Source: Ramlibacter lithotrophicus
GTDB lineage: Bacteria > Pseudomonadota > Gammaproteobacteria > Burkholderiales > Burkholderiaceae_C
Length of the DNA stretch: 64,000 nucleotides
Direction of reading: 5' to 3'
Assembly: GCF_012184415.1 (NCBI RefSeq)
Contig: NZ_VTOX01000007.1
Span: 124,001-188,000, forward strand
Made by a program: the position numbers and the translations under genes. The notes under the pieces were generated by a model. That model ran no database searches. It was not told the origin of the DNA and saw only the letters and a program-made list of their open reading frames with translations. This document shows positions 1 through 11,412 of this stretch, in pieces. The stretch's first letter is position 1. Each line of letters opens with the position of its first letter.

Positions 1-944
1 GCGCGGCCCGCCTGGCAGCAGTTGGTGACGCTGGCGGCAACCACCTTCGAACGGCACGAACCCCAGGTGGCGGACATCACGATCCCGCGGCCGCGCGACG
101 AGCCGAGGCGGTTGCACGTGCGCACCCGGCTCACCAAGACCGACTCGTCCCAGGTCGAGCGCCTGTGCGTCGTCTTCCTGGAGGACCTGCGCGAACTGGA
201 ACAGCGCCTGCAGATCGAGAAGCTCGCCGCGATGGGCCGCATGTCCGCCGCCGTCGCGCATGAGATCCGCAATCCGCTCGCGGCGATCGCTCAGGCCAAC
301 GCGCTGATGGACGAGGACCTGCGCGAGCCGGCGTTGCGCCAGCTGAGCGGCCTCATCCAGAAGAACACGCAGCGGCTGGCGCAGATCGTGGACGAGATCC
401 TGAACGTCGCCCAGATCCAGCCCCGCGACCGCGCCAGCCTGCCGCCGCTGGAACTCGATCCTGCTGTGGGGAGCGTCTGCAGCGACTGGGCCGTGCAGAC
501 GCGCAGCGGCGCCCGGCTGCAGGTGGCGCTCGGAGCCCCCGGCGCCCAGGTGCCGTTCGAGCCGCCGCACCTGCGGCGGGTGCTGGTCAACCTGCTGGAC
601 AACGCGTCGCGCTACGCCAGCGAGCAGGCCGGCGCGATCCGGGTGACCACCGCCCTCGTCGAAGGCCACGCCGAGCTGCAGGTGTGGAGCGACGGGGCGG
701 CCCTGCCTCCCGCCGTCGAGCCGCGCCTGTTCGAGCCGTTCTTCTCCTCGGAAAGCCGCTCCAGCGGCCTGGGCCTGTACATCTGCCGCGAACTGTGCGA
801 GCGGCATGGGGCGGCCATCCGCTATCGGCGTCGCAGCGCCGGCGTCGCGCCCGGCGCGCGCGAAGGCAACGAATTCTTCGTGAGCTTCGGCGCACAGCGG
901 CCCGCGTTGGCCGGCGCGGCGCCATTTGACACAATGGCGGCCTG

Positions 945-945
<1 letters not shown>
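1..945 (+). CDS. pilS: Sensor histidine kinase PilS, C-terminal part (5' end outside window)
   Basis: Membrane histidine kinase of the PilS/PilR two-component system that controls type IV pilin transcription; only the cytoplasmic half is visible. The frame is open from base 1, so the TTG at 22 is internal and the gene starts upstream. Visible are the end of a PAS-like segment, the H-box AVAHEIRNPLAAI with the phospho-histidine at visible residue 87, an N-box (LLDNASRYA) and a G-box (SGLGLYICREL). The last bases overlap the pilR start: ATG at 944-946 context reads GCCTGATGTCC, so the two are translationally coupled. PilS is preferred over NtrB because of the coupled PilR-type regulator followed by ampD, a known Burkholderiales order. 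The transmembrane sensor domain cannot be checked here. Confidence 0.9.
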
Positions 946-2364
<1,419 letters not shown>

Positions 2365-2381
<17 letters not shown>

Positions 2382-2949
2382 CGTGCCGCCCGCGCTGTGG
2401 CACGACGGCTGGTACCGGTTCGCCCGCCGGCTCGCGTCGCCCAACCACGGCCCCCGTCCCGCGGGCGCGCAGGTCGACCTGATCGTGGTTCACTCGATCA
2501 GCCTGCCGCCCGGCGAGTACGGGGGCGACCAGGTGCAGCAGCTGTTCACCAACACGCTCGACTGGAATGCCCATCCCTACTTCAAGGGGATCGAAGGCAT
2601 CACGGTGTCGTCGCATTTCTACATCCGGCGCGGCGGCGAGTTGTGGCAGTTCGTGAGCTGCGACGATCGCGCCTGGCATGCAGGTGCATCCCGCTACCGC
2701 GGCCGCGCCGACTGCAACGACGACTCGATCGGCATCGAACTCGAAGGGCTCGAGGGCGAGCGTTTCGAGCCGGCGCAGTACGAGGCGCTCGCCGCGCTTT
2801 GCGCGGCGCTCGCGCAGCGCTACCCGGTGCAACACGTCGCCGGGCACGAGCACATCGCGCCGGGGCGAAAGCGCGATCCCGGCGCCGGCTTCGACTGGCG
2901 GCTCCTGCAGCAAAGCCTCGCCTGGCCGCCGCAGTATTTCCCTGCATAG
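2365..2949 (+). CDS. ampD: 1,6-anhydro-N-acetylmuramyl-L-alanine amidase AmpD
   Basis: Cytoplasmic zinc amidase (Amidase_2 fold, 194 residues) that removes the stem peptide from 1,6-anhydroMurNAc in peptidoglycan recycling. In species with an AmpR/AmpC system its loss induces beta-lactamase. Zinc ligands can be placed at H43 (VVHSISLPPG), H161 (VAGHEHIAPG) and D171 (KRDPG), with a catalytic-type Glu in the GIELEG stretch. Length and motif spacing match the E. coli enzyme, and there is no signal peptide, which separates it from periplasmic AmiD-like amidases. The ATG at 2365 lies inside the end of pilR, so it is probably co-transcribed. No ampR or ampC is seen in the window. Confidence 0.93.
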
Positions 2950-3007
2950 CGCGCGACCCCGACCCCGTCGCCGGTTGCTGCGTTGCAGCGAACGCTCCGG
3001 CGCCTGG

Positions 3008-3054
3008 ACACTAGATCTAGTGGGTTGCGTGGCGGGTACACACTAGATATAGTG
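3008..3054 (+). promoter_or_regulatory. Tandem NrdR boxes upstream of nrdA
   Basis: Two near-identical 15-base palindromic sites, ACACTAGATCTAGTG at 3008-3022 and ACACTAGATATAGTG at 3040-3054, lie 32 bases apart (three helical turns) and about 90 bases before the nrdA start. They match the known NrdR box (ACACWATATATWGTG-like) in sequence, pairing and spacing. NrdR is the ATP/dATP-sensing zinc-ribbon/ATP-cone repressor of ribonucleotide reductase genes. nrdR itself is not in the window. Confidence 0.88.
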
Positions 3055-3145
3055 CCAACCTTCCACCGCACTCCGGCGCGATGCGGTGGCGGCGGGCCGC
3101 CTCGGGGCCGGCCCACACCAAGAAAAGAAGTGAATGGGAGAAGCA

Positions 3146-6037
<2,892 letters not shown>

Positions 6038-6164
6038 TCGAGGAATGTGTCGGCGTTCTCCGACAGAACGTCGATGCAATTGAGCAACAGAATCGAGCGG
6101 TGACGCGAAGGGGCACTTTGCAATTCGCAATCACTGCTCACATAATCCGAGCACTGGAAAACTT

Positions 6165-7358
6165 ATGTTGACCTGGGACGAAGAAGTCAAGCCCATTCCG
6201 CCAGCATTGAACAACGGTTCGAATTCGAGCCGGGTGCCGCATTCACCCGTTCAGACAGTTTCCGCCCTCCCCCAACTCGCTGCTGCCGTCGCGTCCGCAC
6301 GGCCCGCGACCATCGCCGCGCGTCCCGCGCCGACCGCCGAACGCCGCGTCAACGCCGCCGACAAGCGGATCATCAACGGCCAGACCGACGTCAACCAGCT
6401 CGTCCCCTTCAAGTACAAGTGGGCCTGGGAGAAGTACCTGGCGACCTGCGCCAACCACTGGATGCCGCAGGAAATCAACATGAACCGCGACATCGCCCTG
6501 TGGAAGGACCCGAACGGTCTGTCCGAGGACGAGCGCCGGATCATCAAGCGCAACCTCGGCTTCTTCGTCACCGCCGACTCGCTGGCCGCCAACAACATCG
6601 TGCTGGGCACCTACCGCCACATCACGGCGCCCGAGTGCCGCCAGTTCCTGCTGCGCCAGGCGTTCGAGGAAGCGATCCACACGCACGCCTACCAGTACAT
6701 CGTCGAATCGCTCGGCCTGGACGAGTCGGAGATCTTCAACGCGTACCACGAGGTGCCGTCGATCCGCGACAAGGACCAGTTCCTGATCCCCTTCATCGAG
6801 GCGATCATGGATCCGGGCTTCCACACCGGCACGCCGGAGAACGACCAGAAGCTGCTGAAGTCGCTGATCGTCTTCGCCTGCCTGATGGAAGGCATGTTCT
6901 TCTACGTCGGCTTCACCCAGATCCTGGCGCTCGGCCGCCAGAACAAGATGACCGGTGCCGCCGAGCAGTACCAGTACATCCTGCGCGACGAGTCGATGCA
7001 CTGCAACTTCGGCATCGACCTGATCAACCAGCTCAAGCTGGAGAACCCGCTGCTGTGGACGCCGGAGTTCAAGACGGAGATCAAGGCGCTGTTCCTGAAG
7101 GCCGTCGAACTCGAATACCGCTACGCCGAGGACACCATGCCGCGCGGCGTGCTGGGCCTCAACGCCTCCATGTTCAAGGGCTACCTGCGCTACATCGCGA
7201 ACCGACGCGCCACGCAGATCGGCCTTGAAGCGCTCTTCCCGAACGAGGAGAATCCGTTCCCGTGGATGAGCGAGATGATTGACTTGAAGAAGGAACGCAA
7301 CTTCTTCGAGACCCGCGTGATCGAGTACCAGACCGGCGGCGCGCTGAGCTGGGACTGA
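6165..7358 (+). CDS. nrdB: Ribonucleoside-diphosphate reductase, beta subunit NrdB
   Basis: Diferric-tyrosyl radical subunit (397 residues) that partners NrdA. Aligning to the E. coli iron site places E169, H172 (EEAIH) and the later DESMH pair as iron ligands, and Y176 (HAYQYI) in the place of the radical tyrosine Y122. The metal/radical centre therefore looks complete and canonical. The first 65 or so residues are a Pro/Ala-rich low-complexity extension before the conserved core begins at the [14 protein letters not shown] stretch. The gene starts at the only good ATG (6165), although no strong ribosome binding site is visible. Expected to be co-transcribed with nrdA. The coding end is followed by a short gap and a possible small gene. 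Confidence 0.95.
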   Translation: MLTWDEEVKPIPPALNNGSNSSRVPHSPVQTVSALPQLAAAVASARPATIAARPAPTAERRVNAADKRIINGQTDVNQLVPFKYKWAWEKYLATCANHWMPQEINMNRDIALWKDPNGLSEDERRIIKRNLGFFVTADSLAANNIVLGTYRHITAPECRQFLLRQAFEEAIHTHAYQYIVESLGLDESEIFNAYHEVPSIRDKDQFLIPFIEAIMDPGFHTGTPENDQKLLKSLIVFACLMEGMFFYVGFTQILALGRQNKMTGAAEQYQYILRDESMHCNFGIDLINQLKLENPLLWTPEFKTEIKALFLKAVELEYRYAEDTMPRGVLGLNASMFKGYLRYIANRRATQIGLEALFPNEENPFPWMSEMIDLKKERNFFETRVIEYQTGGALSWD

Positions 7359-7377
7359 CACGCACGGGGGAAGAGAC

Positions 7378-7536
7378 ATGCACCGGATGCCGACCGTGCC
7401 GAAAGAGCATGGCGCCATCCGGGCAACGGTGTTCATGGAGCTGGGCCGCGGCCCAACTTCATGGATCGCTTCGTGCCACCAACAGGCCTGGAGCGCTTCA
7501 TTGGTTGACGTTTTGATCAACTTGAACAGGAGATAG
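7378..7536 (+). CDS. Possible small protein upstream of histone-like gene (52 residues)
   Basis: An open frame of 52 codons starts at ATG 7378, seven or so bases after a GGGGGAAGAG ribosome-binding-like stretch, and ends at TAG 7534-7536, inside the ribosome binding site of the next gene and two bases before its ATG. The predicted product begins [12 protein letters not shown] and has no recognisable domain, signal peptide or membrane segment. The tight 2-base spacing is what a translationally coupled leader would look like, but the frame is short and could be chance in GC-rich DNA. I do not recognise it. Confidence 0.25.
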   Translation: MHRMPTVPKEHGAIRATVFMELGRGPTSWIASCHQQAWSASLVDVLINLNRR

Positions 7537-7538
7537 CA

Positions 7539-8042
7539 ATGGCAACTGCGAAAAAACCGGCCGCGAAGAAGGCCGCAGCAAAACGGCCGGCCGCGAGGAA
7601 GTCTGCGGCCAAGAAGGCCCCGGCGAAGAAGGTAGCCGCGAAGAAGGCCCCGGCGAAGAAGGCCGCGGCCAAGCGTCCGGTCGCCAAGAAGGCGGCAGCG
7701 AAGCGCCCGGCCGCCAAGAAAGCGGCAGCGAAGCGCCCGGCAGCCAAGAAGGCAGCCGCGAAGCGCCCGGCCGCCAAGAAGGCGGCGGCGAAGCGTCCGG
7801 CAGCCAAGAAGGCGGCACCGGCCAAGAAGGCAGCTGCGAAGAAGACGACGGCGAAGAAGGCCGCCGCGAAGCGCCCGGCCGCCAAGAAGGCCGCCAAGAA
7901 GGCCCCGGCGAAGAAGGCTGCGAAAGCTCCTGCTGCGAAACCCGCGGCAAGTGCAGCGCCCGCGGCCCCGGCAGCCCCTGCGGCTCAGACGACCCTGAAC
8001 CCGCAAGCAGCCTGGCCGTTCCCGACGGCAAGCAAGCCCTGA
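7539..8042 (+). CDS. Histone H1-like Ala/Lys/Pro-rich DNA-binding protein
   Basis: A 167-residue, extremely basic, low-complexity protein built almost wholly of Ala, Lys, Pro and Arg, with a ten-residue unit ([10 protein letters not shown] and variants) repeated through residues 1-130. The tail is non-repetitive and neutral (about residues 145-167, ending [11 protein letters not shown]). It resembles the eukaryotic H1 tail-like nucleoid proteins of Bordetella and other Burkholderiales (BpH1/HC2 type), which bind DNA non-specifically and compact it. The start is set by AGGAG at 7528-7532. A strong intrinsic terminator follows 24 bases after the stop, so it is the last gene of its transcript. 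Function beyond DNA binding is inference. Confidence 0.85.
   Translation: MATAKKPAAKKAAAKRPAARKSAAKKAPAKKVAAKKAPAKKAAAKRPVAKKAAAKRPAAKKAAAKRPAAKKAAAKRPAAKKAAAKRPAAKKAAPAKKAAAKKTTAKKAAAKRPAAKKAAKKAPAKKAAKAPAAKPAASAAPAAPAAPAAQTTLNPQAAWPFPTASKP
7659..7808 (+). repeat. Five tandem 30-base coding repeats in the histone-like gene
   Basis: Residues 41-90 of the histone-like protein are five consecutive copies of a ten-residue unit ([10 protein letters not shown]). The DNA copies differ mainly at third codon positions (gccgcc/gcagcc, aagaag/aagaaa), so the repeat is old enough to have collected synonymous changes yet remains prone to slippage. Confidence 0.85.
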
Positions 8043-8066
8043 AGACACGGCAGTTTCGTGTCCCGA

Positions 8067-8094
8067 CCCGGCATCGCAGGATGCCGGGTTTTTT
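8067..8094 (+). terminator. Intrinsic terminator after histone-like gene
   Basis: Perfect nine-base stem CCCGGCATC (8067-8075) / GATGCCGGG (8080-8088) with a GCAG loop, followed directly by six T (8089-8094). Confidence 0.92.
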
Positions 8095-8133
8095 GTTGCC
8101 CGCGGTCGGCGGTGCGGCGCCCAAAATGGCGTC

Positions 8134-8727
8134 ATGAATTCCGGCGGCCTGCAATCCGAATTGTTCGAACCCGCCGCGCCCCCGCTGCCGGAGGGAATGC
8201 GCTACGAGCCGGAATTCCTGAGCCCGGCCGAAGAGGAATCGCTGGTGGCGCTGGCGCAATCGCTGCCGCTCGCCGAGATGAATTACAAGGGCTACACGGC
8301 ACGGCGCCGCGTGGCGAGTTATGGCGGCTCCTACGATTTCGATGCAAACCGGCTGCGGGAAGCGCAAGCGCTGCCGCCGTCGCTCGAGCCGCTGCGCGCC
8401 AAGGTGGCGGCATGGCTGGGCGTGGCGCCGGGGGCGTTCACCCAGGCGCTCGTCGCCGAGTACCGGCCGGGCACGCCGCTCGGCTGGCACCGCGACGTGC
8501 CGGACTTCGAGGACATCGTGGGCGTGTCGCTGCTGGGTGAGGCCGTGATGCGCTTTCGCCCGTACCCGCCGGACCGGCCGAAAAAAGCCGACGTGCTGAA
8601 GCTGGTGGTCGAACCGCGCTCGATCTACCTGCTGCGCGGTCCGGCGCGATGGGCGTGGCAGCACGCCGTCGCGGCGACCAGGACGCTGCGCTACTCGATC
8701 ACGTTCCGCACTGCGCGGCGGCGCTGA
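8134..8727 (+). CDS. Alpha-ketoglutarate-dependent dioxygenase, AlkB-like
   Basis: Fe(II)/2-oxoglutarate oxygenase of 197 residues. The jelly-roll metal site is visible: H119 and D121 in WHRDVPDF and H177 in the WQHAVAATRTLRYS stretch, with the two C-terminal arginines (RYSITFR) that bind 2-oxoglutarate and substrate in the AlkB family. The substrate-contact segment SYGGSYDF is also typical. Members demethylate 1-methyladenine or 3-methylcytosine in DNA or RNA; the exact substrate here cannot be read from the sequence, so I do not assign alkB itself. It stands alone: the preceding gene ends in a terminator and the next operon points the other way. No Ada box or Ada gene was seen nearby. Confidence 0.85.
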   Translation: MNSGGLQSELFEPAAPPLPEGMRYEPEFLSPAEEESLVALAQSLPLAEMNYKGYTARRRVASYGGSYDFDANRLREAQALPPSLEPLRAKVAAWLGVAPGAFTQALVAEYRPGTPLGWHRDVPDFEDIVGVSLLGEAVMRFRPYPPDRPKKADVLKLVVEPRSIYLLRGPARWAWQHAVAATRTLRYSITFRTARRR

Positions 8728-8752
8728 CGGCGGCCGGCCGCACCCCGCGGGG

Positions 8753-9406
8753 CTAGCGCTCGCCCGCCGCGAGTGCCATGCGCCGGCGCAGCTGCTGCGC
8801 CTCCTCGAGCGCGCCGGCCTGTTCCGCGCGCAGCGCGCGCACCCCAAGCCACGCGAGCAGCGGACGCCGCCAGCCTTGCGCGGAGGCGGTGTCGCTGGCG
8901 ACGACCAGCACGTCCGGACTGGCGCGCCCGGTGCGAAAGAGCACGCCCGCCGCCACCAGCCGCGCCACCGGATCGGTGATCGCGCCGAGGCCAGCCGGAT
9001 CGGCGGCGCCTTGCGCCAGCGGCCGGTGCTGCGGCGGCAGCATCGGTACCTGCTCCGCGCCGATCCGGCCCGCCAGGTAATCGGCATAGGCGCGCTCGGC
9101 GGCGGGGGCGTCGGCGCGCAATGCTTCGAAGCCGGCGCAGGACTCGAACGCCAGGGTAGCGACCAGCAGTGCGCAGCGGGTGAGCTCCGCGCGTGCGACG
9201 AGGCCCGGCTGCCCGGTGCCCGCGAGTGCGGCGCGCGCGCGGGCGAACTCAGCGGCCGCCGCCGGAGCGCGGCCCTCGAGGAACGCCGACGTGTAGCGTG
9301 CGAGGCTGTCGTACGCGTTCATCTGCCAGTCGGGCGCCCGCGGCTTGCTGCCGCAGCCGGCGGCGAGGAGGACGAAGGCCAGCAGCCAGCGCCGGCTTGC
9401 GCTCAT
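8753..9406 (-). CDS. Predicted lipoprotein at the end of an MCE transport operon
   Basis: A 217-residue protein with a lipoprotein signal: RRWLLAFVLLAAGC, lipobox LAAGC with Cys at residue 18. The start at 9406 is chosen over an upstream in-frame ATG (9442) because it gives a normal signal peptide and overlaps the stop of the MCE gene by four bases (ATGA). The mature part is Ala/Arg-rich and mostly helical-looking, with several Cys (TRCALL, FESCAG), and matches no domain I recognise. Position suggests an outer- or inner-membrane-anchored accessory of the lipid transporter encoded just upstream, as auxiliary lipoproteins often are. That role is inference from context only. Confidence 0.7.
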   Translation of the reverse strand: MSASRRWLLAFVLLAAGCGSKPRAPDWQMNAYDSLARYTSAFLEGRAPAAAAEFARARAALAGTGQPGLVARAELTRCALLVATLAFESCAGFEALRADAPAAERAYADYLAGRIGAEQVPMLPPQHRPLAQGAADPAGLGAITDPVARLVAAGVLFRTGRASPDVLVVASDTASAQGWRRPLLAWLGVRALRAEQAGALEEAQQLRRRMALAAGER

Positions 9407-10413
9407 GGCAGCTTCACCTCGGTGTCGCGGGCAAACGGCCATTTGCGATTCAGCTCGTTGATCATCCCCTCGACCTTGCGCAGGGTGGCGTCCACCTCGC
9501 CGCGCAGCGTCCCCAGGTCCGCCGTGGCGCCGCGCACGTTGGCGCCTATGCCCTGCGCCTCGACCAGCACGGCGTCGACCCGGCCCAGGCTGGCTCGGGC
9601 GTCGCCGAGCAGCCGCTGCAACTCGCGCACGGTGGAGCGGGTGTCGTCCATCACGCCTTGCGGGCCGAACACCTGTGTTTCCGTCTTCGCCGCCATGCCG
9701 TCGACGCGCGCGGCGAGGCTGTCGATGCGGGCCAGGACCGCATTGGTACGGTCCAGCGCCGCCACCAGCTTCCTGGAGTCGGCTTCGTTGCCGAACAGCA
9801 CGCCCATCGCGCCGCGCGGTCCGTTCAGCTTGTCGGCGACCTGCTGCACGCTGGCGAGCGTCTGGCGCAGCGCCGCGTCCTCGCGCGTCATGGCATTGAT
9901 GTTCTCCAGGACCTCACGGGCCGTCGCCAGCACCCGCGGCAGTTCCGCGGTTGCATCTCCCCGCAGGACCGGACGCTCGGCGCCGTCCGGCAGCGGCGGA
10001 TCGCCGAGCACGCCGCTGAACGCCCGGATCGCAGTGCCTCCCACGAGGCCGCGCACCAGCGTGAAGACGCTCGAGGTGCGCAGCCAGTGCGCATCGCGGC
10101 GCGGCACGTCGACCAGGATGCGCACGTTGCCGGCGGGCGCCAGCTCGACGCGCCGCACCCGGCCGATCGGAAAGCCGGAGAACGTCATGTCCATTCCGGC
10201 GGCCACCCCTTCGGCGTCGTCGGTGACCAGGACCAGCGACTGCGTCGGTTCGAAAAAGCCGCGGGCATGCAGCAGGTAGAGCACCGAGCCGGCCACCAGG
10301 AGCGCCGTGAACACCAGCAGCAGCGCCGCCTTCAATTCGAGGTTGCGCACCGGGCTGGCGGCGCCCGGCTCAGAGCTCTCCAGCGGTGTCGGCGCGGCCG
10401 GCGGCGTGGCCAT
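9403..10413 (-). CDS. MlaD-family (MCE domain) lipid-transport protein
   Basis: A 336-residue protein with one N-terminal membrane anchor (about residues 24-46, LELKAALLLVFTALLVAGSV). One MCE/MlaD domain follows (about 50-130, containing GVAAGMDMTFSGFPIGRVRRVEL), then a long helical region with coiled-coil character (about 165-325). MCE proteins form hexameric rings and tunnels that carry phospholipid or other hydrophobic substrates between the inner and outer membranes. The start at 10413 overlaps the permease stop (TGATG), so the pair are coupled. The downstream lipoprotein overlaps by four bases. The long C-terminal helix makes it more like PqiB/Mce barrels than short MlaD (about 180 residues). 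The usual companion ATPase is missing here. Confidence 0.82.
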   Translation of the reverse strand: MATPPAAPTPLESSEPGAASPVRNLELKAALLLVFTALLVAGSVLYLLHARGFFEPTQSLVLVTDDAEGVAAGMDMTFSGFPIGRVRRVELAPAGNVRILVDVPRRDAHWLRTSSVFTLVRGLVGGTAIRAFSGVLGDPPLPDGAERPVLRGDATAELPRVLATAREVLENINAMTREDAALRQTLASVQQVADKLNGPRGAMGVLFGNEADSRKLVAALDRTNAVLARIDSLAARVDGMAAKTETQVFGPQGVMDDTRSTVRELQRLLGDARASLGRVDAVLVEAQGIGANVRGATADLGTLRGEVDATLRKVEGMINELNRKWPFARDTEVKLP

Positions 10414-11216
10414 CAGGCGTAGTTCCCGGCGAGCGACACCGCTTCGAGCACCAGCAGCACGGCGAACATGCGCACCAGCCCCTGCAGCGCGGCGCTCTCG
10501 CGCGAGCCGTGGCTTTCGACGTCGTGGAGTCCCGACGCCATCGGAATGATGGAGACCGCCAGGCTGAAGAAGATCGTCTTCAGCAGGAAGATCAGCGCGA
10601 CCGACGGATTGAACACATGGCCGAAGACGTGGGTGTAGCCGGCCACGCCGGCCAGCGTCCAGCCATACACCGCGAAGTACGCGAGCACCAGCGCGACGAC
10701 GCAGCTCAGCGCCGCCAGCGTGATGGTGGCGTAGACGCCGGCCAGCGCCCGCGGCAGCGCTTCGGTGACCACCGGGTCGGCGCCGCGGCCGCGCAGGACC
10801 GCGAAGCGGCCGTCGCGCCGCATCTGCGCCAGCGCCGCGCCGTTGGGAATGGTGCAGCGCAAGGCGACGAACAGCGCCGCGGTAAGCGGAATGAGCTCCA
10901 GCACCAGCACGCGGATCACCATCTCCAGCGCGTAGCGCGACAGGCCGTAGCTGTACGCGGTGACCACCACGATGCGCGTGATCACGAGCGTGAGCAGCGC
11001 ACACAGCGCGGTGAACCACCACAGGATCGGTGCCGTGTCCTGGTACAGGTGCCGCAGCAGGGCGGAGCGCGTCTCGCGGCCATAGCTCGAGGGCGAGCCG
11101 GCCAGCACCAGGATGCAGGCGCCGAAAAAGAGGATGCGCCACCAGCCGGCCGCCCAACGCAGCGGCACGGCGCCGGCCGGACCAAGCCTGGAAAACACGG
11201 AAGTCGGCACGCCCAT
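10413..11216 (-). CDS. MlaE/YrbE-type ABC permease
   Basis: A 267-residue inner-membrane protein with five or so hydrophobic segments. The characteristic stretch VLVLELIPLTAALFVALR sits in the middle, where MlaE proteins carry the conserved EL-P-L-ALL helix. It should form the membrane dimer of an MCE-type lipid ABC transporter. The ATG at 11216 is preferred; upstream in-frame ATGs at 11249 and 11285 add a basic, non-conserved leader. It is the first gene of a three-gene minus-strand operon and is divergent from the FecR-domain gene. The sequence is diverged from textbook MlaE, so the assignment rests on the central motif and on the coupled MCE gene. Confidence 0.75.
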   Translation of the reverse strand: MGVPTSVFSRLGPAGAVPLRWAAGWWRILFFGACILVLAGSPSSYGRETRSALLRHLYQDTAPILWWFTALCALLTLVITRIVVVTAYSYGLSRYALEMVIRVLVLELIPLTAALFVALRCTIPNGAALAQMRRDGRFAVLRGRGADPVVTEALPRALAGVYATITLAALSCVVALVLAYFAVYGWTLAGVAGYTHVFGHVFNPSVALIFLLKTIFFSLAVSIIPMASGLHDVESHGSRESAALQGLVRMFAVLLVLEAVSLAGNYA

Positions 11217-11412
11217 GGCCGGGATGATAGGGCAGCGGCCCACCGGCGCCATTGCCCGCGCGACGCACCGATGCGAAGGCCGCATGCGTGTGGCGCGCGG
11301 CCACGCCCACCTTACGCGGCATTACAAAAGAAATCACGCACGGCGCGCCCTTTACCTGCCCTTTGCGATGTCGTCATCAGTCCAAGCGGCCGGTTTGGCA
11401 GAGTCGGCTGTC

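Noticed and set aside
7659..7808. CRISPR-like regular repeats
   Set aside because: Units are contiguous, coding and lack spacers; they are the Lys/Ala/Pro repeat of the histone-like protein.
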